From NCBI GenBank assembly GCA_025144245.1, contig JALXXC010000015.1, forward strand, positions 1 to 48,936: a stretch of DNA of 48,936 nucleotides, written 5' to 3'. This DNA comes from Corynebacterium sp. p3-SID1145. GTDB lineage: Bacteria; Actinomycetota; Actinomycetes; Mycobacteriales; Mycobacteriaceae. Of the stretch, positions 42,260 to 48,936 are shown one piece after another (position 1 is the stretch's first letter; every line of letters starts with the position of its first letter). The position numbers and the translations under genes were made by a program. A model generated the notes under the pieces. That model made no database searches. It had not been told where the DNA came from and saw only the letters and a program-made list of their open reading frames with translations.

Positions 42260-42784
42260 CTACGGGTACAGCGCGAATTTCTTAAACGGACGGTAGATCA
42301 TGAACAACGTCACGGCGATCAGGCCTATATCGCGGGCGATCGCCCACAGCAGGTCGCCGCCGGCACTGTCCGGATCGGGTCCGAAACAGCCGCAGTCGAT
42401 CTGCAGGCCACGGCTGTACGCGGACGAAAGCCCGATGACGAACAGCACGAGCACGCCGAACGACACCCAGCCCGCAGGACGGATCTTGATGCCCAGCAGC
42501 AGGATGAGCCCGCCGGCGAGCTCAGCGGGACCGATGATGCTGGCGAGCAAACTCGACCAGTGCGGGGTGAAGATCTCGTACGCTTCGATGCTCTGCGTCA
42601 CGGTCATGTGCTTGCCGAGCTTCGTCGCGCCCGCGAAAATCCACACGGCCGCCAGCCCGAAGCGCGCAAGCGCGGAGAACACGTCGAGTACGCGCCCGCT
42701 TGTCGACGTCTCCCCCGCCCCGTCCAGAGCTTCTTCCTCCGTCAGCGCTGCCTCGTCAACCTTGGTGTCATGCTTTGTTGTCAC
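42260..42784 (-). CDS. MauE/DoxX-family membrane redox protein
   Basis: A 174-aa protein with four membrane helices (about 38-55, 78-97, 105-122 and 145-163). RFGLAAVWIFAGATKL is typical for DoxX/MauE. A Cys pair (Cys131, Cys133) lies in QIDCGCFGPD at the third loop, the MauE hallmark. MauE-type proteins recycle or assist periplasmic thiol oxidoreductases, which fits the DsbA-like neighbour. The GTG at 42784 is preferred to one at 42847. Confidence 0.82.
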   Translation of the reverse strand: MTTKHDTKVDEAALTEEEALDGAGETSTSGRVLDVFSALARFGLAAVWIFAGATKLGKHMTVTQSIEAYEIFTPHWSSLLASIIGPAELAGGLILLLGIKIRPAGWVSFGVLVLFVIGLSSAYSRGLQIDCGCFGPDPDSAGGDLLWAIARDIGLIAVTLFMIYRPFKKFALYP

Positions 42785-42791
42785 CTCAATG

Positions 42792-42797
42792 ACTGTA
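42792..42797 (-). promoter_or_regulatory. -10 hexamer TACAGT deciding the MauE-like start
   Basis: TACAGT, 7 nt, GTG at 42784. This removes 21 doubtful N-terminal residues. Confidence 0.5.
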
Positions 42798-42862
42798 GCC
42801 CACCCGGTTGGCCGTGAGTAAGACAAAAGCTGTGAGGTCTCGGTCACCCCGCCCCCCGGAGG

Positions 42863-44521
42863 CTAGTCGCCGAGCACTGCGCTAACGACGTCCTGTGCCT
42901 CCTTCTGCACCTGCTCGAGGTGCTCGGGCCCGTTGAAGGATTCAGCGTAGATCTTGTACTTGTCCTCCGTGCCGGACGGGCGGGCAGCGAACCAGGCATT
43001 ATCGGTGGTGACCTTGAGCCCACCGATGGCGGCGCCGTTGCCGGGGGCCTCGGTGAGCTTGGCTGTGATCTCGTCGCCGGCCAAGGTCGTGGCGGTGACC
43101 TGGTTCGGGGAGAGCTTCTTCAGGATGGCCTTCTGCTCGCGGTTCGCCTCGGCGTCGGTGCGTGCGTAGACGGGGGCACCGAATTCCTGCTCGAGTTCGG
43201 CATAGCGCTGCGAGGGAGTCTTCCCGGTCACGGCGGTGATCTCCGCGGCGAGCAAGTCCATGATCAGGCCGTCCTTGTCGGTGGACCAGACAGTGCCGTC
43301 TTTGCGCAGGAAGGAGGCGCCGGCGGACTCTTCGCCGCCGAAGCCGATGGAGCCGTCGATAAGCCCGGGCACAAACCACTTGAAGCCGACTGGCACTTCC
43401 ACCAGCGTCCGGCCCAGGGAGGCGACGACACGGTCAATCATGGAGGACGACACCAGCGTCTTGCCCACTGCAGTGCCGCTGCCCCAGCCGTCGCGGTGGC
43501 TGAACAGGTACTCGATGGCCACAGCGAGGTAGTGGTTCGGGTTCATCAGACCGGCGTCCGGGGTGACGATGCCGTGGCGGTCCGCGTCCGCGTCGTTGCC
43601 GGTGGCGATGTCGTACTTGTCGCGGCCTGCCACCAGGCTCGCCATGGAATTCGGCGAGGAGCAGTCCATGCGGATCTTGCCGTCGGTGTCCAGCGTCATG
43701 AACCGCCACGTCGCGTCCACCTCAGGGTTCACCACCGTCAGGTCGAGCTTGTGGGCGTCGGCGATCGCACCCCAGTAGTCGACGCTAGCCCCGCCCATCG
43801 GGTCGGCACCGATGCGCAGGCCGGCAGAGCGGACCGCGTCGAGATCCAGAACATTCGGCAGGTCGGCGACATAAGTGTCCATGAACGGGTGCTTGCCAGC
43901 CCGGTCGTCAAGCACGCCGCTGACCGGGGTGCGGTTGATGCCCTCGAGGCCGTCAGCCAGGTAGGCGTTCGCGCGTTTGGCAATCCAGTCCGTCGCGTCG
44001 GTGTCGGCCGGACCGCCCGACGGCGGGTTGTATTTGAAGCCGCCGTCGCGCGGCGGATTGTGCGACGGTGTGATCACAATGCCGTCGGCGCGCTTCGGGT
44101 CCGTGCCGGTCACGCCACCGGACAACTTCGCGTTGTGCGCCAGGATGGCGTGGGAGACGGCGGGGGTCGGCGTGTAGCGCCCGGCGGCGTCGACAAGCAC
44201 TGCGATATCGTTGGCGATGAGGACCTCGAGAGCGGAGACCATCGCCGGCTCCGAAAGCGCGTGCGTGTCGCGGCCGATGTAGACCGGCCCGCCGATCGAG
44301 TTCTCGCGGCGGTAGTCCACAATCGCCTGCGTCGTCGCCCAGATATGCTGCTGGTTGAACGCGTTGTCCAGGCTGGACCCGCGGTGCCCCGACGTGCCGA
44401 AGGACACCTGCTGGTCCGGATCGGCGGCGTCGATATCGCGCGTGTAGTAGGCGGTGACCACCTCCGCGATGTCGATCAAGTCCTGGGGAAGTGCTGGCTG
44501 GCCAGCCCTCGTGTGCGCCAT
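42863..44521 (-). CDS. pgm: phosphoglucomutase (alpha-D-glucose phosphate-specific)
   Basis: A 552-aa phosphohexomutase interconverting glucose 1-phosphate and glucose 6-phosphate for glycogen, trehalose and UDP-glucose. [10 protein letters not shown] at 41-50; the phosphoserine loop [12 protein letters not shown] with Ser153; the metal loop [12 protein letters not shown] near 305; [15 protein letters not shown] near 390; and [15 protein letters not shown] near the end. Complete length for the bacterial Pgm type. AAGGAG precedes the ATG by 7 nt. The intergenic region 44522-44675 to its right contains two tandem TTAATCCTCTG repeats and the crcB promoter. Confidence 0.96.
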   Translation of the reverse strand: MAHTRAGQPALPQDLIDIAEVVTAYYTRDIDAADPDQQVSFGTSGHRGSSLDNAFNQQHIWATTQAIVDYRRENSIGGPVYIGRDTHALSEPAMVSALEVLIANDIAVLVDAAGRYTPTPAVSHAILAHNAKLSGGVTGTDPKRADGIVITPSHNPPRDGGFKYNPPSGGPADTDATDWIAKRANAYLADGLEGINRTPVSGVLDDRAGKHPFMDTYVADLPNVLDLDAVRSAGLRIGADPMGGASVDYWGAIADAHKLDLTVVNPEVDATWRFMTLDTDGKIRMDCSSPNSMASLVAGRDKYDIATGNDADADRHGIVTPDAGLMNPNHYLAVAIEYLFSHRDGWGSGTAVGKTLVSSSMIDRVVASLGRTLVEVPVGFKWFVPGLIDGSIGFGGEESAGASFLRKDGTVWSTDKDGLIMDLLAAEITAVTGKTPSQRYAELEQEFGAPVYARTDAEANREQKAILKKLSPNQVTATTLAGDEITAKLTEAPGNGAAIGGLKVTTDNAWFAARPSGTEDKYKIYAESFNGPEHLEQVQKEAQDVVSAVLGD

Positions 44522-44663
44522 GGGGGTACTCCTTAATCCTCTGTGGTTAATCCTCTGCGGTCCGTCGCAGTCAGTCGGTCGGGGTGTCTCCGCTTCCCAT
44601 CTTCCCCCGTCTTCCGGGCTCCCGCCACGGCAACCGCATTCGCGGGGTGCGCGGAGGGTGAGC

Positions 44664-44669
44664 TACCGT
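44664..44669 (+). promoter_or_regulatory. -10 hexamer TACCGT, leaderless crcB
   Basis: TACCGT, 6 nt, GTG at 44676. Confidence 0.45.
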
Positions 44670-44675
44670 GACCAT

Positions 44676-45032
44676 GTGGTTGGTTCAGCACTCAAGGATG
44701 GTCTCGCGATCGGGTTCGGCGCTTCATTCGGCGCGCTCGCCCGTTTCGCGTTCACGCCGCTGATGGCGCCGGAACCGCCGTCGGAGATCATCGTCGTCTT
44801 CGTGATCAACTTCATCGGCTGCTTCCTCATGGGCCGCTTCGACCCGGGCCCGTTCTGGGGCCGCGGCATGATCGGCGGCTTCACCACTTTCTCCGCCGTG
44901 TCGTTCCTGGCGATGCAGTCCAGCGCCTACGTGGCGCTCATCTACATGGCCGGCACCATGCTCGTCGCGGTCGCGGCGTGGGAGCTCGGGGACGCTTTTC
45001 GACGCCGCCGCTCACCCGAGGTAGCCCCATGA
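44676..45032 (+). CDS. crcB: fluoride channel subunit CrcB/FluC (1)
   Basis: A 118-aa protein with four membrane helices. GFGASFGALARFAF, VFVINFIGCFLMGRF with the conserved Asn and GGFTTFSAVSFLAMQ with the Phe-box residues are the Fluc signature. It exports fluoride as a dual-topology dimer. A longer frame to 44454 runs back through pgm and is not used. Its stop overlaps the second crcB start (ATGA). Confidence 0.9.
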   Translation: MVGSALKDGLAIGFGASFGALARFAFTPLMAPEPPSEIIVVFVINFIGCFLMGRFDPGPFWGRGMIGGFTTFSAVSFLAMQSSAYVALIYMAGTMLVAVAAWELGDAFRRRRSPEVAP

Positions 45033-45481
45033 CCCACCCGACTCCCCGCACTCCCCAATTCCAAGGCCCGGACGGTGTCGTCGGATCCCACCTGCTGGAG
45101 GCGTTGAGCACCGGCGACGGGGCGCTCACTATTTTCATGCTGTTCGTGCTCGTCGGCTTCGGTGCCTTCCTCGGCGGCCTCACCCGCTGGGCGCTCAGCG
45201 AGGCCCTGCCCGGAACAGTGGGAACATTCGCCGCGAATGTCGTCGGCTCCGCTGTCCTGGGTTTCTCCGCCGCCATGCCGGTGATGTGGCCGGCGTTCCT
45301 CGGCGCCGGCTTCGGTGGGGCCGTGTCCACCCTGTCCACGATGGCCAAGGAAATGGGCGGGATGATCAGCAAGAAGCAGTGGTGGCCGCTCACGCGCTAC
45401 GTACTGATCACCTGCGCCGTCGGCATCGCCGCCGCCTGGTTCGGTCTCAAGTACGGCCTGCGGGTGATTCCGGCGTTCTGA
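45029..45481 (+). CDS. crcB: fluoride channel subunit CrcB/FluC (2)
   Basis: A 150-aa second Fluc protein with a longer N-terminal extension (~45 residues), then four helices. GFGAFLGGLTRWALSEALPGTVGTFAANVVGSAVLGF has the conserved Arg and Asn. The third helix GAGFGGAVSTLSTMAKEM replaces the usual TFSTF with STLST. Paired crcB genes usually encode a heterodimer of opposite topologies. Confidence 0.88.
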   Translation: MTHPTPRTPQFQGPDGVVGSHLLEALSTGDGALTIFMLFVLVGFGAFLGGLTRWALSEALPGTVGTFAANVVGSAVLGFSAAMPVMWPAFLGAGFGGAVSTLSTMAKEMGGMISKKQWWPLTRYVLITCAVGIAAAWFGLKYGLRVIPAF

Positions 45482-45484
45482 TTC

Positions 45485-45523
45485 GGCTGATCCGGCGGAT
45501 CGCGCTGGTCTGGCTGATCCGGC
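45485..45523. repeat. short direct repeat between crcB and the ABC permease
   Basis: GGCTGATCCGGC occurs at 45485-45496 and 45512-45523, with related units between. It lies between two converging genes. Confidence 0.5.
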
Positions 45524-45534
45524 TGGTCCAGGTC

Positions 45535-48093
45535 CTATTCCGCGATGGCGTCCAGCGGCGGAGTCTTCGCCGCGCGCCGGGCAGGCAGGAGCGCCGCCAC
45601 AACACCGACGACGACGGAGGCGGCGAGCATGCCGGCGATCATCGTCCACGGGTAGGCCATATTCTCCAGCCCCTTGTCCGCCAAGACAGTCAGGAAGGAC
45701 CAGCCCAGCAGCAGGCCAGCCCCGACACCCAAAAGCGCGCCGAAGACCGCGATCTGCACCGACTCCAGAATGATCATGGTGCGCACCTGGCCGCGCTGGG
45801 TGCCCACCGCGCGCAGCATGCCGATCTCCTGGCGGCGCTCAATCACCGACAACGTCAGCGTGTTGATGATGCCCAGCACCGCGATCACCACCGCCAAGGA
45901 CAGCAACGCGTAGAGGATGTAGAGCATCTGGTTGATCATCTGCTGGGCTTCCCCGCCGAGATCTTCCGGGGAGCGGACCTGCACCACAATGTCGTCGTGC
46001 ACCGCATCCTCGAGGCGGGAGCGCAGCTCGTCCTCCGTGACTGTCCCGTCGCCGTTCACGCCGACCATGAGCACCTTGAAGCTTTCCGGCGACTTGATCT
46101 GCTCCAGCGACTTCCGCGACACGATCCACGACGAGAAAATATTCGAGTCCTCGAACAATCCCTTTACCGTCGCCTGGGTCTCCGGGGCGCCTTCCCACCC
46201 CGGCATCGCGAGGGTCACGGAGTCGCCGACGGAGACATTCTTCTCGGCGGCGAGGGAGGCAGGGAGGAGAACGCCGCCGTCGATAAGCGAAGACGTGCCT
46301 TCTGTCATGCTGAGCTTGACCAGCTTGCCGGGGTCCCCCTCGACGACGTCGGTCACACCGACCGGGCCGAACTGGTTGCCGAACTCCCCGTTCACCGTCA
46401 CCCGCGACTGCGTGTAGGTGACAGTTTCACCCACGCCCTCGACGCCTGGAATCCTGTCCGGCAAGTCGTTCGGGATCGGGAACGCGCCCAACTGCGGGCC
46501 GTAGAGGACCATCTCCGCGTCGACCTCGTTTTCCAACACGTCGTCGACTGAGCGTTCCATCGTCGCTCCGAGCATGCCGATCGCCGTGACCAGCGCGACA
46601 CCGAGCATCAACGCGAATGCCGTCGCTGAGGCGCGTCGCGGATTGCGCTTCGAGTTCGTCGCGGCCAGAGAACCGACCGCCCCGAACGGAGCCCCCGCAA
46701 TGCGCCCGAGCACCGGGACGACCGGCAGCGAGAGCGCCGGACCAGCGAGGAACAGCCCCACGATGACGAGCACCGCGGCCGCGCCGACCAGCGCGGCTCG
46801 ACGGCCCGTCGAGCCGTCCTCCCACATCACGCCCCACGCAAGCAGACCGCCGCCGGCCGCGAGCAGCATCACCCCCACGACGGTGCGCGCCACGAGCGGT
46901 TGCGGCGCGGCCGACTCGCCCGAGCGCATCGCTTCCACCGGTTGGACCCGGCCGGCACGCCTCGCCGGCGCCCATGCGGACAGAACCGTCACAACGGCGC
47001 CGACAACAACCGGCACTACAACAGCCCCCGCGGACAGACCCCAACCGGCACCCGGCAAGCCCATCCCGCGGGAATTCATCACCGCCCGGATAACGGCGAC
47101 GAGACCAGCGCCAGCGACAACGCCCAACGCCGACCCCAGCACTCCGACAATCAACGCTTCCGCTACGACCGAACGAGTGATCTGTCCCTTCGACGCCCCC
47201 AGCGCACGCAGCAGCGCGAACTCCTTCGTGCGCTGCGCGACGATCATGGAGAACGTATTCGCGATCAGGAACGTTCCCACCAACAGGCCGACAAGACCGA
47301 AGGCGGTGAGGAAATACCCGATGAAGCTGAGAGCATCGCGGACTTGCTTGGACAGCTCGTCGGCAAGCACGAAACCTTCCTTGACGGTGAGGTCGCTGTG
47401 CTGCGCGGACACGTGCTCGGCGAGCTGCTGCCCCGTCGTTGGGTCCGCTGCAGTGAGCGTGAGACCAGGCACATACTTGCCGTCGGTGTAGTACTCCACA
47501 AACGCGCTTTCCGGCACTTTGAGCATGAGCGACATGCCCTGGTCGAGCTCATCCGTGTACAGGCCAGTGACCCTCATCGTGTTGCGGCCCTCCGCGTCCG
47601 CGACGATCACTTCGTCGCCGACAGCGATGCCGTAGTGCTCCGCCCCCGCGGCGTTCAGCAGCGCCTCCCCCACTTTCGACGGGGCCGCGCCATCCGTGAT
47701 CTGGAACGGCTGGCCCACAATCTGGTCGTCGGGGTAGTAGAGCCCCACGCGGGACTCGCCGCCGCCCGTCTGGATCGCGTTAGCGCCGGCATCCGCCACG
47801 ACCACCAACTCGGAACCGTCGATATTGACGCGGTCCACCTGCGGATCAGCCGCGAACTCGTTACGTACCTCGACCGGCAGCACCTGTTTGCCCTCAGCGG
47901 GCTTGACCGCCACATCGACGGCGTCGTACTCGCTTGCTACCGCTGAATCGAAAGTTCGCTCGAGCATGTTCGTGAACATCAACGAGCCCGAAATGAACGC
48001 GGTGCCGAGCACCACAGCCAGCACCGTGAGAGCGAGGCGAAGCCTGTGCGCGCGAAGATTGCGCACAGACACCTTGGTCATTGCGCCCGCCAT
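45535..48093 (-). CDS. ABC transporter permease with two FtsX domains
   Basis: An 852-aa membrane protein. Helix 1 is near 15-38, followed by a large extracytoplasmic domain (~200 residues). A first FtsX/MacB domain (FLTAFGLVGLLVGTFLIANTFSMIVAQRTKEFALLRALGASKGQI) lies near 265-320, middle helices near 340-460, then a second outer domain and a second FtsX domain (LSLAVVIAVLGIINTLTLSVIERRQEIGMLRAVGTQRGQVRTM) near 725-775. This is the usual actinobacterial 10-helix form. Such exporters move lipids, peptides or drugs outward, or transmit force to envelope enzymes; the substrate is unknown. Its ATG overlaps the stop of the ATPase gene. Confidence 0.9.
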   Translation of the reverse strand: MAGAMTKVSVRNLRAHRLRLALTVLAVVLGTAFISGSLMFTNMLERTFDSAVASEYDAVDVAVKPAEGKQVLPVEVRNEFAADPQVDRVNIDGSELVVVADAGANAIQTGGGESRVGLYYPDDQIVGQPFQITDGAAPSKVGEALLNAAGAEHYGIAVGDEVIVADAEGRNTMRVTGLYTDELDQGMSLMLKVPESAFVEYYTDGKYVPGLTLTAADPTTGQQLAEHVSAQHSDLTVKEGFVLADELSKQVRDALSFIGYFLTAFGLVGLLVGTFLIANTFSMIVAQRTKEFALLRALGASKGQITRSVVAEALIVGVLGSALGVVAGAGLVAVIRAVMNSRGMGLPGAGWGLSAGAVVVPVVVGAVVTVLSAWAPARRAGRVQPVEAMRSGESAAPQPLVARTVVGVMLLAAGGGLLAWGVMWEDGSTGRRAALVGAAAVLVIVGLFLAGPALSLPVVPVLGRIAGAPFGAVGSLAATNSKRNPRRASATAFALMLGVALVTAIGMLGATMERSVDDVLENEVDAEMVLYGPQLGAFPIPNDLPDRIPGVEGVGETVTYTQSRVTVNGEFGNQFGPVGVTDVVEGDPGKLVKLSMTEGTSSLIDGGVLLPASLAAEKNVSVGDSVTLAMPGWEGAPETQATVKGLFEDSNIFSSWIVSRKSLEQIKSPESFKVLMVGVNGDGTVTEDELRSRLEDAVHDDIVVQVRSPEDLGGEAQQMINQMLYILYALLSLAVVIAVLGIINTLTLSVIERRQEIGMLRAVGTQRGQVRTMIILESVQIAVFGALLGVGAGLLLGWSFLTVLADKGLENMAYPWTMIAGMLAASVVVGVVAALLPARRAAKTPPLDAIAE

Positions 48094-48857
48094 CAGCCCT
48101 CGATGCCGTTCATCGTTGCGAGGATCTCCTCCATCGTAGGGTTCCGCAGCTCATTGACGATATTGCCGTCCGCGAGGAAGACAACACGGTCGGCGTAGGA
48201 CGCCGCGCGAGCATCGTGCGTGACAATCACGACGGTCTGCCCGTCGCGATCCACAGCCGTGCGCAGAATGTCCAGCACTTCGCGCGAGGAATTAGAATCA
48301 AGGTTGCCCGTCGGCTCGTCGCCAAAAATAATTTCCGGGCGCGACACCAAGGCACGCGCGCACGCCACACGCTGCTGCTGGCCACCGGAGAGCTCGCTGG
48401 GACGGTGCCCGAGACGGTGCGACAATCCGAGGCGCTGCGTGATCTCCTCGAACCACTCGCGGTCGACCCGGCCACCTGCGATATCCGTCGGCAAGGTGAT
48501 GTTCTCCTCCGCCGTGAGCGTGGGCACGAGGTTGAAAGACTGGAAAATGAAGCCGAGCCGATCGCGGCGCAGCGCCGTCAACTGCTTCTCGTTCAGGGCC
48601 GCCAGATCCGTCTCACCGATCTCCACCGAGCCGGAATCGAAGGAGTCCAAGCCAGCCATCGTGTGCATCAACGTCGATTTGCCCGAACCGCTCGGCCCCA
48701 TAATCGCGGTGAACTCCTTGCGCGCAAATTCCACGCTCACACCATCCAGGGCCTTGACCTTTGTGTCGCCGGAGCCGTAGGTTTTCACCAAAGTCACTGC
48801 GCGAGCCGCGGGAGCATTCCGCTTATCGACGCTCCCCTCAACCGAATGCCTTCCCAC
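48093..48857 (-). CDS. ABC transporter ATP-binding protein (MacB/LolD type)
   Basis: A 254-aa ATPase. Walker A GPSGSGKS at 54-61, Q-loop FIFQSFNLVPTLTAEENI near 110, signature LSGGQQQRVACARAL near 155 and Walker B IIFGDEPTGNLDS near 176 are all intact, with the His switch IVTHDARAA. The sequence class goes with FtsX-type permeases, here encoded directly downstream. AAGGAG is 8 nt before the GTG start. A leftward TAGAAT near the window edge is a likely -10 for the pair. Confidence 0.93.
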   Translation of the reverse strand: MGRHSVEGSVDKRNAPAARAVTLVKTYGSGDTKVKALDGVSVEFARKEFTAIMGPSGSGKSTLMHTMAGLDSFDSGSVEIGETDLAALNEKQLTALRRDRLGFIFQSFNLVPTLTAEENITLPTDIAGGRVDREWFEEITQRLGLSHRLGHRPSELSGGQQQRVACARALVSRPEIIFGDEPTGNLDSNSSREVLDILRTAVDRDGQTVVIVTHDARAASYADRVVFLADGNIVNELRNPTMEEILATMNGIEG

Positions 48858-48936
48858 TAAACCCGCTCCTTATCTCCGGCCTCTAACCAACCCGGCCCAT
48901 TCTACGAAACATACTTTTGGCATGCTTAAAACCCCC

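Noticed and set aside
44522..44675. Fluoride riboswitch upstream of crcB
   Set aside because: The conserved aptamer core is not visible, and the promoter appears to lie directly at the start codon.

Overview
The window reads as a chromosomal segment of a Corynebacterium (order Mycobacteriales, high G+C). Support: class Ib nrdH-nrdI-nrdE with a separate nrdF; a fused CopD/CtaG membrane protein like corynebacterial CtiP; a mycolate-reductase-type SDR (CmrA) next to orn, as at Rv2509-Rv2511; and a block clpS - DUF2017 - P1 peptidase - rhomboid - murI - MBL phosphodiesterase - rph - rdgB, with DUF3817 and LprD-like genes beyond and pncB-dinG divergent, which keeps the order I recall for M. tuberculosis Rv1329c-Rv1343c. 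Names rest on protein motifs, length and neighbourhood read by eye; no database search was run.

Layout. 1-6.7 kb: ssb paralogue, ctiP, tRNA-Arg, a SUKH/SMI1 gene, panD, a DUF2975-XRE pair, cmrA-orn, tRNA-His. 6.8-7.9 kb: an Old Yellow Enzyme reductase. 8.0-12.2 kb: a copper islet (csoR, CopB-type ATPase, YdhK lipoprotein) bracketed by a 527-bp direct repeat of the 3' end of the L,D-transpeptidase gene lppS; the intact lppS follows. 13.7-17.6 kb: tRNA-Lys, LOG-family gene, pncA, DUF3618, bcp, tRNA-Leu, LprD-like and DUF3817 membrane proteins, a small lipoprotein. 17.7-24.2 kb: the conserved leftward block named above, with a marR gene inserted. 24.3-29.7 kb: pncB-dinG, facing a PTH2-like protein and serB. 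29.7-36.3 kb: ctaD, nrdF, nrdE, nrdI, nrdH with a palindrome-rich promoter region. 36.4-38.8 kb: a VWA-domain surface protein and rpmJ. 39-45.5 kb: nadE, fructosamine-kinase-like gene, ogt, tRNA-Ala, DsbA-like and MauE-like redox pair, pgm, crcB pair. 45.5-48.9 kb: an ABC exporter.

How the genes fit together. PncA, PncB and NadE make three steps of nicotinamide salvage to NAD. CtiP (copper delivery) and CtaD (copper-containing oxidase subunit) serve the aa3 oxidase, and the acquired copper islet handles excess metal. CmrA, LppS and MurI act on the cell envelope. RdgB, Ogt, Orn, Rph, DinG and the Ssb paralogue serve nucleic-acid maintenance.

A striking property is how often a TANNNT hexamer stands 6-8 nt (usually exactly 7) before a start codon: 20 of about 50 genes. 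This is the geometry of leaderless transcription known in corynebacteria and mycobacteria, and I used it to correct several starts. The most interesting single locus is the copper islet and its junctions. I found no CRISPR array, rRNA, transposase or integrase gene.
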